Positions 1 through 7,602 are shown, counted from the first letter of the stretch. The stretch: DNA of 35,627 nucleotides from Oscillospiraceae bacterium (GCA_031261325.1 JAISKH010000091.1:1-35627), one strand, 5' to 3'. Numbers and translations: made by a program. The notes: generated by a model from the sequence alone, not told the origin.

Positions 1-506
1 ACCTATTTCCTCGCCTATCCGGCGGGGACCCCCTTTCTTATGCGAGAAAGGGGGGAAAGCGCACTTAAGAGGGGCTGTGCCCCTCTTAAGAATCACCCCC
101 ACAGCTAGGCGCAAACCAATTGCGGCGTTACGGGCAGTAGGTTAACAATGGTATTGCAAGCTGCCATTTGGCAAGGTCAACTGCGTTGCAACAGGGTAGG
201 TTTTCGCGGAGCGAGCTTGCACTTGAAGTTTAGTCTTGTACCGCGTAATGAGTAATACCATTTGCGATAGCGTCACTAAGCCCAAGTGCTCTGAGAAGCA
301 GGGGATTCTTAAGGGGGCGCAGCCCCCTTGAGCGCGCTTTCCCCCCTTTCCCGCGCTGGAAAGGGGGCGCCGCCCGCGCAGGGCAAGCGAATCTCCTTTG
401 AGAATAAACAACAAGAGAAATAACCAAAACAGCAGGGCGCAGTGCAACGCGCAAGAGGTGCCGCGCGGCGGGACGGGGGAGTCGCTGCGGCGGGACGAGG
501 GGAATA
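1..506. repeat. Dispersed inverted-arm element, copy 1 (left end cut by window)
   Basis: No gene is seen here. Two arms flank a core of about 200 nt. The left arm has a 10-bp hairpin (29-38 with 45-54) and a 12-bp hairpin (64-75 with 79-90). The right arm has the same two in mirror order (308-318 with 322-332; 342-351 with 358-367), then an outer part reaching about 506. The core carries GCGCAAACCAATTGCGGCG and a TTGCAAGCTGCCA segment that recur in copies 2, 3 and 4. Short open frames in it are not conserved as proteins. It ends just before the rpmH promoter. The outer boundary is approximate. Confidence 0.85.
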
Positions 507-519
507 TTGAAAATAAATA

Positions 520-549
520 TTGACATGCCAACTTTATCTATTGTATAAT
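520..549 (+). promoter_or_regulatory. Sigma-A promoter of the rpmH-rnpA-yidDC-jag cluster
   Basis: TTGACA (520-525) and TATAAT (544-549) are both perfect consensus hexamers, separated by 18 bp. The predicted start lies about 50 nt before the rpmH start codon. The promoter sits immediately beyond the end of repeat element copy 1. Confidence 0.85.
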
Positions 550-606
550 AAGTTTCCGCGATTGGCGGCAGCTCGCCGTCGCGATTAAACATTAGGAGGT
601 GAAACT

Positions 607-741
607 GTGCTCAGAACATATCAGCCGAAAAAGCGTCACCGCTCTAAGGAGCACGGCTTCCGTAAGCGCATGGCAACCAAGAACGGTCGGAAGGTGCTCG
701 CGCGCCGCCGCGCCAAGGGCAGAGATAAGCTCTCCGCCTAG
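607..741 (+). CDS. rpmH: 50S ribosomal protein L34
   Basis: This is the small basic L34 protein of the large subunit, 44 residues, the usual length. It begins [20 protein letters not shown] and ends with the [10 protein letters not shown] block typical of the family. The start is GTG at 607, preceded by a strong AGGAGGT site at 593-599. The next ATG (codon 22) lies inside the conserved core and would remove half the protein. rnpA follows after 175 nt, the classic bacterial pairing near the replication origin. A consensus promoter lies upstream at 520-549. It was identified by reading the frame directly. Confidence 0.97.
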   Translation: MLRTYQPKKRHRSKEHGFRKRMATKNGRKVLARRRAKGRDKLSA

Positions 742-916
742 CTCGCGATTCCGCACAATATTTTGCATTTGTCATTCGAGAAATTGCAGGGTCGGCGCGC
801 GTCGGCTCACAGGGGGTTGGGCGTTATCCTGACCCCCAACAGTTGTATGCCCGCGCGGCGGTGCGGTTCGCGCGGCTTGCAACGCGAACGCGTTTGAAAG
901 GAATCGTGATTTACGA

Positions 917-1366
917 ATGAAATTTTCCGTTTCGCTCAAGAAAAATCACGAGTTCCGCCGCCTGTATAACAAGGGCAAAAGTGCCGCCGGCGGCTCCTGC
1001 GTCATTTACTGCCGCAAGAACGGGCGCGGTGAGAACCGGCTTGGACTGACCGTCAGCACAAAGCTCGGCGGAGCCGTCCGCCGCAACCGTATCCGCCGCC
1101 GCTTGCGCGAAACTTACCGACTGAACGAGGACAAGCTGCGCCGCGGGTACGACGTCGTGATTGTTGCGCGCGCGCGCGCAATTGACGCGCCGTTTGACGA
1201 GCTGCGCCGCGACTTTCTGCGCCTGTGCGCCAAGCTTGAGCTGCGCGGCGACATGCCGCCCAAGCCGCAAGCCGCGCCGACTACCGCAAAATCAGGCGAA
1301 GCAGTTAAGTCGGGCGAAGCCGCGAGGTCGCAGTCAACTTCACAACCAAAGGGCGGCGCGAAATGA
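917..1366 (+). CDS. rnpA: Ribonuclease P protein component
   Basis: This is the protein subunit of RNase P, which binds the catalytic RNA and the 5' leader of pre-tRNA. The RNR signature is clear: [20 protein letters not shown] near residues 43-62. An N-terminal [19 protein letters not shown] segment also fits. The protein has 149 residues, about 30 more than usual. The extra part after residue ~113 is low-complexity (Pro/Ala/Lys/Ser, with KSGEA repeated) and is not part of the known fold. No alternative in-frame start exists nearby. The AAAGGA site at 897-902 is 14 nt upstream, which is long. The stop overlaps the yidD start by four bases (ATGA), so translation is probably coupled. Confidence 0.95.
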   Translation: MKFSVSLKKNHEFRRLYNKGKSAAGGSCVIYCRKNGRGENRLGLTVSTKLGGAVRRNRIRRRLRETYRLNEDKLRRGYDVVIVARARAIDAPFDELRRDFLRLCAKLELRGDMPPKPQAAPTTAKSGEAVKSGEAARSQSTSQPKGGAK

Positions 1367-1572
1367 AGCGTATACTTATCGCGCTCGTCACCTTTTACCG
1401 AAAGAACATATCGCCGACAAAGCCGCCGACGTGCCGTTTCGCGCCCACGTGCTCGGCTTACGCGCTTGAGGCGCTGGAGAAGTACGGCGCGCTGAAGGGC
1501 GGCCGGCTCGCCCTGCGCCGCATATTGAAGTGTCACCCGTTCCACAAAGGCGGGTTTGACCCCGTACCGTGA
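1363..1572 (+). CDS. yidD: Membrane protein insertion efficiency factor YidD
   Basis: YidD is a small amphipathic membrane-associated protein that assists YidC-dependent insertion. The 69 residues include the family's hallmark cysteine-rich stretch [15 protein letters not shown] and the C-terminal [18 protein letters not shown]. Length is normal for the family. It overlaps rnpA by 4 nt and precedes yidC, the standard order. Its TGA stop (1570-1572) abuts and shares one base with a five-unit heptamer array (1572-1606). Confidence 0.95.
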   Translation: MKRILIALVTFYRKNISPTKPPTCRFAPTCSAYALEALEKYGALKGGRLALRRILKCHPFHKGGFDPVP

Positions 1573-1606
1573 CAATTAACAATTAACAATTGACAATTGA
1601 CAATTG
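1572..1606. repeat. Five-unit heptamer array (ACAATTR) after yidD
   Basis: Five consecutive 7-mers: ACAATTA, ACAATTA, ACAATTG, ACAATTG, ACAATTG. The first base is the last base of the yidD stop codon. The array is followed by a G-rich stretch and the yidC ribosome binding site. The same unit occurs at about ten other places in this window. Confidence 0.9.
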
Positions 1607-1682
1607 GGGGACGCGGGACACGATTATTGACCCTTATCCGTCTTAGTACGGTTTATGGAATATATTTGAACGGAGATTTTTG

Positions 1683-3032
1683 ATGCAGATGATAGCAAAG
1701 CCATTCGGCATGTTGCTGATGTGGCTGTACGAGGTCGTGGCGAACTACGGCGTGGCGATAATCCTGTTCGCGATTATCGTCAAGGTGCTGCTGCTCCCTT
1801 TCCAGATGAAGTCGAAGCGCGGCTCCATGCAGCAGTCGCGGCTCGCGCCCAAGCTCAAGGAAATTGAGAAGCGGTGCGGCGGCGACAAGCGCAAATATCA
1901 AGAGGAACAAATGAAGTTCTACAAGGAGGAGGGGATTAACCCGACCTCCGGCTGCCTTTGGGCGTTGCTTCCGTTCCCGATTCTGTTCGCGCTGTATTAC
2001 GCGGTGCGCCAACCGCTGACGACGATGATGGGCATGGCGGGCGACCTGCTCACGCGCGCTTCCGCGCCGTTCGGCACATTGATTCAAAAGCTGCTCGGCA
2101 CGGGGTTCGCGCCCTCGCTTTTGAAGAACGCGTCGTTTGAAATCCTCGCGGCTGAGCACGTCAACAACAACTGGGCGGCGTTTGAGAGCTTCGGCAATAA
2201 CCTGCGCCGTATAGACTTCCACTTCCTCGGCATAAACCTCGCGCAGACGCCGCATTGGGACTACCTATGGAACAACGGCGGCGCGACGGGCGCGGAATGG
2301 ACGCAGGGCTTTTTCCTGTTCCTGATTCCGTTCATCTCGGCGGGGCTTACGATGCTGCAAATGTCAATCTCGATGAAGCAGCAGCCGCAGCAGGAGGGGC
2401 AGCCGGGCATGGGCAAGTCCATGCTGCTGATGCAGCCGATTATGTCGCTGTATTTCGCGTTCATCATGCCCGCCGCGCTCGGCATTTACTGGGCAATCGG
2501 CGCGGTTCTGCAAATCATTCAGGACACATGGCTAACGCGGCACTACACGAAGATACTCGACGCGGAGGACGTGGAGCGCAACAAGGTTCGCGCCGCGAAA
2601 GCCGCCGAAATTGAGCGCAAGCGCAAGGAGACAGAGCAGCTCCGCGCCGAAAATCAGGCGTACTCGAACCCGAACGTCTCCAAACGCCGTCTCCGCCTGA
2701 CCGAAAAGCAGGAGCGCGCGCAGAAGCAAGCCGAGTGGGAGCGCACGCACGCGCCCGAAAAGCAGTCCAAGCGCGAGAAAGAGGAAAGCCCGTCCCGCGT
2801 CGGCAACCGCCCGTTCGCGCGCGGCAGAGCGTATGACCCGAATCGCTTTGGCGATTCGGCTCAATTAATAATTAATAATGAAGAATTAATAATTGAGGAT
2901 GAGGACGAGGATTACGAGGAACCGGAGACTGCTGGTAACAACGAGAACGATGAGGATTTTGAGTATGAGAACGACAATAACGGCGGGGCGGAGCCTGAGA
3001 TTAAGCCGCTGCGCGGTCATGACGACGACTGA
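1683..3032 (+). CDS. yidC: Membrane protein insertase YidC/Oxa1/SpoIIIJ family
   Basis: YidC inserts and folds inner-membrane proteins, alone or with SecYEG. The first membrane segment (about residues 15-37) is followed by a cytoplasmic hairpin with PKLKEIEKRCGGDKRKYQEEQ and by GCLWALLPFPILFALYYAVR, the family core. Later hydrophobic segments include one with PIMSLYFAFIMPAALGIYW near residues 255-275. A basic residue needed in the groove appears as Lys in the first segment (IIVKVLLLP). ATG 1683 is preferred over TTG 1680 because GGAG (1672-1675) is 7 nt away. The C-terminal ~150 residues are charged: a Lys/Glu coiled region, then an acidic Asp/Glu/Asn tail that contains the product of an inserted heptamer array (2861-2895). 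Confidence 0.95.
   Translation: MQMIAKPFGMLLMWLYEVVANYGVAIILFAIIVKVLLLPFQMKSKRGSMQQSRLAPKLKEIEKRCGGDKRKYQEEQMKFYKEEGINPTSGCLWALLPFPILFALYYAVRQPLTTMMGMAGDLLTRASAPFGTLIQKLLGTGFAPSLLKNASFEILAAEHVNNNWAAFESFGNNLRRIDFHFLGINLAQTPHWDYLWNNGGATGAEWTQGFFLFLIPFISAGLTMLQMSISMKQQPQQEGQPGMGKSMLLMQPIMSLYFAFIMPAALGIYWAIGAVLQIIQDTWLTRHYTKILDAEDVERNKVRAAKAAEIERKRKETEQLRAENQAYSNPNVSKRRLRLTEKQERAQKQAEWERTHAPEKQSKREKEESPSRVGNRPFARGRAYDPNRFGDSAQLIINNEELIIEDEDEDYEEPETAGNNENDEDFEYENDNNGGAEPEIKPLRGHDDD
2839..2895. repeat. Hairpin plus five-unit heptamer array inside yidC
   Basis: A hairpin (CGAATCGC 2839-2846, loop TTTG, GCGATTCG 2851-2858) is followed two bases later by five 7-mers: TCAATTA, ATAATTA, ATAATGA, AGAATTA, ATAATTG (2861-2895). 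It is read in frame as AQLIINNEELIIE within the acidic tail of YidC. The architecture matches the hairpin-plus-array after infA, which is intergenic. Confidence 0.8.
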
Positions 3033-3056
3033 TAATTATTTCGGGGGAGGGAAACT

Positions 3057-3938
3057 ATGATAAAGATACTGCAAAAATCGGCGCGGACCGAGGAAGAGGC
3101 TGTGCGGCTCGCGCTGGAGGAACTGGGGCTGACGCGCGACGATGTTTCCGTCGAGATTGTGGAGCGCGCGAAGTCGGCGCTGTTCGGGCTGAAGGTCACG
3201 CCCGCCGTCGTCAACGTGAGCTACGAGGTGCCGGACGAGCCTGTTCCCGCGCCGATTGAGACATACGCGCCGCCCGTCGCCGAGCCTAAGGCATACGACA
3301 AGCCGCAGTCTCCGCAGTCGCCGCAACGCCGCCCTGCGGAGCGCAACGCCGCGCCGCGCGGTAACGCAACGCCGCGCGACAATTCCGCCCCGCGCCGCGA
3401 ACGCGAGCAGGGACGCGACCGCTACAGCGAGCGCGAAGCGTTGAACGGAGACGGAGAGGGGCAGATTGAGCCGCTGCGCGAATTTCTGACGGGCTTGCTC
3501 ACGCGCTTCGGCGTGCCGTCCGAGCTGGACATCACCGCCGAGGGCAGCACCGTGTCCGTCGTCATCACGGCGAGCGAGCCGGGCGCGCTGATTGGTCGTC
3601 GCGGCGAAACGCTCGACGCAATCCAGCACCTGTCGAACTACGTCGTCAACCACAAGCTGTCAGGCTCTAACCGCGTGCGCGTCAACGTGGACACGGAGAA
3701 TTACCGCGCCCGCCGCGGCGAAACGCTTGAAACCCTAGCCGACAAGACCGCCGCCAAGGTGCTCAAGTACCGCCGCAACGTCACGCTCGACCCGATGAAC
3801 GCTTACGAGCGGCACGTTATTCACGCCGCCCTGCAAGAAAAAGAGGGCGTGTCCACCTACTCCGTCGGCAGCGAGCCGAACCGCCGCGTCGTCGTCGCCT
3901 ACGGCAGCGGGAATAACCGCGCATCGCGCGACAATTGA
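3057..3938 (+). CDS. jag: RNA-binding protein Jag/KhpB (SpoIIIJ-associated)
   Basis: This cytoplasmic RNA-binding protein is usually encoded after yidC and is linked to cell-wall synthesis and division control in Gram-positive bacteria. Three domains are visible. Jag-N is at residues 1-55, ending in KSALFGLKVTPAVV. A KH domain around residues 150-210 carries GALIGRRGETLDAIQHL, a variant of the GxxG loop. An R3H domain near 215-285 carries NAYERHVIHAAL with the Arg-x3-His pair. The linker (60-135) is Pro/Arg/Asn-rich and probably disordered. It starts 24 nt after yidC with GGGAGGG upstream. Its last codons and TGA lie inside a heptamer array. Confidence 0.95.
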   Translation: MIKILQKSARTEEEAVRLALEELGLTRDDVSVEIVERAKSALFGLKVTPAVVNVSYEVPDEPVPAPIETYAPPVAEPKAYDKPQSPQSPQRRPAERNAAPRGNATPRDNSAPRREREQGRDRYSEREALNGDGEGQIEPLREFLTGLLTRFGVPSELDITAEGSTVSVVITASEPGALIGRRGETLDAIQHLSNYVVNHKLSGSNRVRVNVDTENYRARRGETLETLADKTAAKVLKYRRNVTLDPMNAYERHVIHAALQEKEGVSTYSVGSEPNRRVVVAYGSGNNRASRDN

Positions 3939-3972
3939 CGATTAACAATTGACAGTTGACAATTGACAATCA
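3931..3972. repeat. Six-unit heptamer array overlapping the jag stop codon
   Basis: The units are ACAATTG, ACGATTA, ACAATTG, ACAGTTG, ACAATTG and ACAATCA. The jag stop TGA (3936-3938) is formed across the first two units, and the final Asn codon is also repeat sequence. The acpP ribosome binding site follows 34 nt later. Confidence 0.9.
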
Positions 3973-4019
3973 AGACGCAAGAAACGGAATTACTATATAG
4001 ACATTGGAGGGTAGAAATC

Positions 4020-4253
4020 ATGGAACCGATTGCGCTGAAAATACGGGACGCTTTGGCTTCTCAGCTCGGGCTTGAACCCGAGGAGATTCTGGAGGACACC
4101 GACATTATTGAGGAGCTTGGCGCGGATTCGCTCGACCTTGTGGAGCTGATAATGGAGCTTGAAAAAGAGTTCAACATCAGCGTCACGGACGACGCAATCT
4201 ACAGCTGCCACACCGTCGCGGACCTCACCGAGTTTGTTAAGAACATGCAATAA
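4020..4253 (+). CDS. acpP: Acyl carrier protein
   Basis: This is the small acidic carrier of fatty-acid synthesis. It has 77 residues, and GADSLDLVELIMELEKEF contains the phosphopantetheine attachment Ser at position 37. The start ATG 4020 is supported by GGAGG at 4006-4010; an upstream in-frame start at 3963 would add residues encoded by the heptamer array and is rejected. In most Clostridia this gene sits beside fabD/fabG/fabF or rnc; here it follows jag and precedes a convergent CoA-transferase, so it is away from other fab genes. No promoter of its own is obvious, so it may be read through from jag. Confidence 0.95.
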   Translation: MEPIALKIRDALASQLGLEPEEILEDTDIIEELGADSLDLVELIMELEKEFNISVTDDAIYSCHTVADLTEFVKNMQ

Positions 4254-4288
4254 AAAAACCAACGCCATGCGGGAAACCGCATGGCGTT
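4252..4288 (-). terminator. Rho-independent terminator of the CoA-transferase gene
   Basis: A perfect 12-bp stem (AACGCCATGCGG 4261-4272 with CCGCATGGCGTT 4277-4288) has a GAAA tetraloop. Read on the minus strand it is followed by GG and seven T residues (4252-4258), so it is canonical for the convergent CoA-transferase. Read on the plus strand, after acpP, only a short AAACTTT follows, so it is weaker that way. Confidence 0.9.
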
Positions 4289-4319
4289 AAACTTTAATCC
4301 GTCGGCGCTGTCAATTTCG

Positions 4320-5609
4320 TTACTTGCCGAGCAGCTCTTTCAGCTCCGCAACCGCGTCCGGGTTGCCGACCTTGCTCTTCACGTCGTCAAACACGTTGTA
4401 AACGCCCGCTTCGTGGAGCGACTTCAACTGCTCGTCAGAATAGCCGAGACTCTTCAGAATTTCCTCGCTGTGCTCGCCGAGCTGCGGAGCCTTGCCGTAG
4501 GGACGCTTGTAGCTGCCCGTCAGCTCAATAGGCTGGCGAACCATCGCGCGCTTGCCCGTCGGATAATCGACGTTTTCAAACGCGCCGATTGCCCAAGCCT
4601 GCTCGTCCTCAAGCACTTCCTCCCACACGGCGGCAACCGCGAACGGCACGTCCGCCGCCGTGAAGATTACCGCCCACTCGGCGGCTGTCTTTTTGCCGAT
4701 AGCTTCCTCCAGAATCGCGATAAACTCACCGTGCAGCTCGTTCTTCGTTATGCTCGCCATCGTGTAACGCTCGTTGCCGACCAAATCCTCGCGCCCGATT
4801 AACGGCATGAACTTGGGATAGAAAATATCGAAGGGCGGCATGGAAATTTGGATATACTTGCCGTCCGAGGACTTGTATGTGTTGTTGAACGGATTCTCCG
4901 CGACCTTGCGGCTAATCGGGTACTGCTTGCCGAGACCCTTGTACTGCGCCGCCTCAATCGCGATTGCCTGCGCGAAAATCGCCGAGTGCAGCAGGTTGAC
5001 GAGCACCTTGTCGCCCACGCCCGTCTCCTTCGCCTTGTGCAGCGCGACCATGCAACCTGCGGCGAGATTCATGCCCGCCGTGTGGTCGCCGATGCCGGGA
5101 ATCAGGTTGTTCGGCTCCGAATCCGCCTGATACAGCGTGCCGAGTAAGCCGGAGCGCGCCCAGAACGCCGTGAAGTCATAGCCCGGCAAATCCTTGTCGG
5201 GACCGACCTCGCCGTAACCCGTCAGCGAGCAGTAAACCAGCTTGGGGTATTGGTCTTTCAGGTGATCATAGTCAAGACCGAGCTTTTCGAGAGCCTGCGG
5301 CCGCCAGTTTGTCAGGAATATGTCCGCGTCGGCGAGGAGCTTAAAGAGAATTTCCTTGCCCTCCGGCGCTTTCAGGTTCAGGATTATACCCTTTTTATGC
5401 GCGTTTTCGAGGTCGAACGTCGTGTTCTCATACGGGGAGCCGAGACGCCCCTCCGACACGCCGTTAAAGCGCACGTTGTCGCCGGACTTCGGCTCGACCT
5501 TGATAACCTCCGCGCCGAACTCGGCGAAGAACCGCGCCGTTGCGGGGACCGCGATAAACGTGGACATCTCGATAACTTTGATGCCCTCAAGTGGTTTTGA
5601 TGTACTCAT
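4320..5609 (-). CDS. Class III CoA-transferase (CaiB/BaiF), HadA/FldA-like
   Basis: This family moves CoA between carboxylic acids without a classical thioester ping-pong. The 429-residue protein starts with PLEGIKVIEMSTFIAVPATA and continues with FGAEVIKVEPKSGDNVRFNG. It has TNWRPQALEKLGLDYDHLK and the active-site loop PGIGDHTAGM, whose Asp175 is the expected nucleophile. From memory it closely resembles (R)-2-hydroxyisocaproate and phenyllactate CoA-transferases (HadA, FldA) of Clostridia, which act in Leu/Phe Stickland fermentation. No 2-hydroxyacyl-CoA dehydratase or dehydrogenase gene is next to it, so the exact substrate is open. GGAGGAATTG precedes ATG 5609. It has its own promoter and terminator. 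Confidence 0.9.
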   Translation of the reverse strand: MSTSKPLEGIKVIEMSTFIAVPATARFFAEFGAEVIKVEPKSGDNVRFNGVSEGRLGSPYENTTFDLENAHKKGIILNLKAPEGKEILFKLLADADIFLTNWRPQALEKLGLDYDHLKDQYPKLVYCSLTGYGEVGPDKDLPGYDFTAFWARSGLLGTLYQADSEPNNLIPGIGDHTAGMNLAAGCMVALHKAKETGVGDKVLVNLLHSAIFAQAIAIEAAQYKGLGKQYPISRKVAENPFNNTYKSSDGKYIQISMPPFDIFYPKFMPLIGREDLVGNERYTMASITKNELHGEFIAILEEAIGKKTAAEWAVIFTAADVPFAVAAVWEEVLEDEQAWAIGAFENVDYPTGKRAMVRQPIELTGSYKRPYGKAPQLGEHSEEILKSLGYSDEQLKSLHEAGVYNVFDDVKSKVGNPDAVAELKELLGK

Positions 5610-5658
5610 TTCAATTCCTCCAGTATATAATAAGTGGATAGCTTAATTCGTATCCTTA

Positions 5659-5687
5659 ATTTTATGGTATTACGGCGAAAAAGTCAA
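5659..5687 (-). promoter_or_regulatory. Promoter of the CoA-transferase gene
   Basis: On the minus strand TTGACT (5687-5682) and TAAAAT (5664-5659) are separated by 17 bp, about 50 nt before the start codon. Confidence 0.7.
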
Positions 5688-5752
5688 CCGAAATACCGCA
5701 AAACATTTGATTTCATCGGAATTTTGGGTAAAAACAGAAAGGAGCGCAAATT

Positions 5753-5965
5753 ATGGACCTCAAATCAGGCAAAATCACGCTCGGCGAGTTGATGCGCGAA
5801 CCGCGCGCAAAGGCGTTGCTCACCCGCGAGTTCCCGCAGTACGACAACCCGCTGACGCTGACGGTGGCGCGCGGCTTCACACTGAACAAGATACTCGACA
5901 TGGCGAAAGGCAACGTCCCGCAGGCGAAGCTCGACGAGGTGGTCGCAGCGCTTGCCGCACTATGA
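5753..5965 (+). CDS. Small helical protein of unknown function
   Basis: The product has 70 residues and starts at ATG 5753 behind AAAGGAG at 5738-5744. The sequence has a TLGELMREPRAKALLTREFP block, then LTLTVARGFTLNKILDMAKG and a Leu/Ala-rich C-terminal helix. This resembles small helical modules (TLGELL...NP...A.G.SL..I) that I recall from clostridial proteins, sometimes fused to hydrolases; no biochemical role is known to me. It is divergent from the CoA-transferase and its stop abuts repeat element copy 2. Codon use fits the neighbouring genes, so it is probably real. Function: unknown. Confidence 0.6.
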   Translation: MDLKSGKITLGELMREPRAKALLTREFPQYDNPLTLTVARGFTLNKILDMAKGNVPQAKLDEVVAALAAL

Positions 5966-6041
5966 CCTCCTTATTCTTCGCGTCCCCCGCAGGGCACTTG
6001 TTGCGCGTAACGCCGCACCTCCTTTGTTAGTTTTTCTATTG
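5966..6041. repeat. Dispersed inverted-arm element, copy 2, left fragment
   Basis: The outer arm segment GCGTCCCCCGCAGGGCAC and TTGCGCGTAACGCCGC match the outer arms of copies 3 and 4. It is interrupted after TAGTTTTTCTATTG (6028-6041) by the insertion sequence and resumes at 7750. Confidence 0.75.
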
Positions 6042-6098
6042 CCGATTGCGAAACCCCAAAACCGTAGCAACAGCAACGATTCCGAGCCTCGCGAACAA

Positions 6099-6127
6099 CT
6101 GACTTTCCTCCGCTTTTGTGGTATAAT
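6099..6127 (+). promoter_or_regulatory. Transposase promoter
   Basis: CTGACT (6099-6104), a 17-bp spacer, then TATAAT (6122-6127) preceded by TGG (extended -10). It lies inside the insertion sequence, about 50 bp before the transposase start. Confidence 0.65.
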
Positions 6128-6174
6128 TGCAGGTGTCAACGCCACAGCGACACCACGCAAACGGAGGAAATGTC

Positions 6175-7602
6175 ATGCGAAAGAAATATGTGCAGATGTC
6201 GCTTTTGGACACTTGGCACAGCGTTGAGGAGCGCCTTGAAAACGACAAGCCGGGGCTTTTCAGACTCTTAGACGAACACCTCGACTGGGATGAAATCATC
6301 CCGGACGCGTTTTACCGCGCCTTTTATCTGAAAACAGGGCGCAAGCGAAAATACGAGTTGGAAAGCTTCATGCGCGCTCTGTTTTTACAGCGGATTTTCC
6401 ACTATGTGGAGGATTCTCAACTGCTCGCAACCTTGCGGTTCAGCTATGAAATGCGGGAGTTCTGCGGCTTTTCGGATGTGCCGGACGCTTCCAAGCTAAC
6501 TCGCTTCAAGCAGGATTTCTGCGACCACCTCCGCGCCGTTTTTGAGCGGTTGGTTGATTTGACCGAGCCGATTTGCCGCGAGATGGACAAAACTCTTGCC
6601 GACACGCTGCTGTTCGATACGACGGGGATTGAAAGCTACGTCGCTGAAAACAACCCGAAGTTCTTGCGCGGCAAGGAAGCACAAGCGAAATCCATTGCGA
6701 AAATCGACCCGGCATACGACGCTTCGCTCGGCGGAGTTGCGCTGCTTCCGAAGGTTGCCGCGAGCAACCCCACCGTAAAGCAGCAGTACATCAACGGGCA
6801 TTTCTGCTACGCGCAGAAAGCGGTCGTCGTCACGAACGGTCTCGGAATCGTGCGACATTTGGAATTTCTCGACGAGGATTTCAAACGCGCTCACCCTGAA
6901 ATTGAGTTTGCAAAGCGAACAAACAACCCCGAGCTTGACAAGGAAATCGGCGATTCCATCGCGCTTCAACCTGTTTTACGCGACTTCCGCGAGTGCCATC
7001 CGTCCCTGCGGTACGGCACTTTTTCCGCCGACGCCGCCTTTGACAAATTCGACCACTACAAGTTCCTGCTCGACGACTACGGTTTCCGCAAGGCGGTCAT
7101 CCCGCTGAATCCGCGGCATGGTTTGTCCGCCACCGACATCGGCTTCAACGAACTCGGTACGCCGTTGTGTCCGAGAAACGGCACGCCTTTCACGTCAAAC
7201 AGGAGGGCTAATGACGCTCATCGCTCGCCGCGTTTGAAGTTTGTGTGTCCCGGAGCGCGACGCGTCGGAACCACCATGCAAAACCGTTGTGAGATGCCCT
7301 GCTCTCCCTCGAAATACGGGCGCGTCGCTTACGTTCACTTGAATAAAAACTTTCGCCTGTACCCCGGCATTTCCCGCGAAGAACCCGCTTTCGCCGAAAT
7401 CTACAACCGCCGCGTCGCCGTCGAGCGCACCATTTACACACTCAAGGACACTCTCGGTCTTGCCAACCGCAAAACCTCGAACACACTCACCACCAAGGCG
7501 GATTTGTTCCTCGCAGGCATCGTTCAGCTCTTGTGCGTCCTGCTCGCGGGCAAACTGCACAACCTCAAACTCGCCCGCAGCCCGCGCAGACTCATCGCCT
7601 GA
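6175..7602 (+). CDS. IS1182/IS4-like DDE transposase
   Basis: The 475-residue product catalyses cut-and-paste movement of its element. The N-terminal part (about 1-115) looks like the DUF772 transposase domain (FYLKTGRKRKYELESFMRAL, RFKQDF). The catalytic domain shows Asp148 in LLFDTTGIESY, Asp286 in FSADAAFDKFD and Glu417 in YNRRVAVERTIYTLK. The last fits the Y-2-R-3-E-6-K signature exactly (Tyr410, Arg413, Glu417, Lys424). ATG 6175 is chosen because GGAGG (6163-6167) is well placed; an in-frame TTG at 6127 overlaps the -10 box and cannot be used. No frameshift or internal stop is seen, so the element could be active. Confidence 0.93.
   Translation: MRKKYVQMSLLDTWHSVEERLENDKPGLFRLLDEHLDWDEIIPDAFYRAFYLKTGRKRKYELESFMRALFLQRIFHYVEDSQLLATLRFSYEMREFCGFSDVPDASKLTRFKQDFCDHLRAVFERLVDLTEPICREMDKTLADTLLFDTTGIESYVAENNPKFLRGKEAQAKSIAKIDPAYDASLGGVALLPKVAASNPTVKQQYINGHFCYAQKAVVVTNGLGIVRHLEFLDEDFKRAHPEIEFAKRTNNPELDKEIGDSIALQPVLRDFRECHPSLRYGTFSADAAFDKFDHYKFLLDDYGFRKAVIPLNPRHGLSATDIGFNELGTPLCPRNGTPFTSNRRANDAHRSPRLKFVCPGARRVGTTMQNRCEMPCSPSKYGRVAYVHLNKNFRLYPGISREEPAFAEIYNRRVAVERTIYTLKDTLGLANRKTSNTLTTKADLFLAGIVQLLCVLLAGKLHNLKLARSPRRLIA

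Noticed and set aside
142-592. Open frames in repeat copy 1 giving peptides such as GGCAPLRIPCFSEH, also seen in copies 3 and 4
   Set aside because: The frames are not kept between copies, while the hairpin pairing is. Changes conserve base pairs rather than codons, so these are not genes.
1572-1606. Heptamer arrays as a possible CRISPR or iteron origin
   Set aside because: Units are 7 bp with no spacers, and arrays are scattered at many gene ends. That fits neither CRISPR nor a single replication origin.
4261-4288. The 12-bp hairpin as the acpP terminator
   Set aside because: On the plus strand no T-run follows; the seven-T run is on the minus-strand side, so it is assigned to the CoA-transferase, with possible weak use by acpP.
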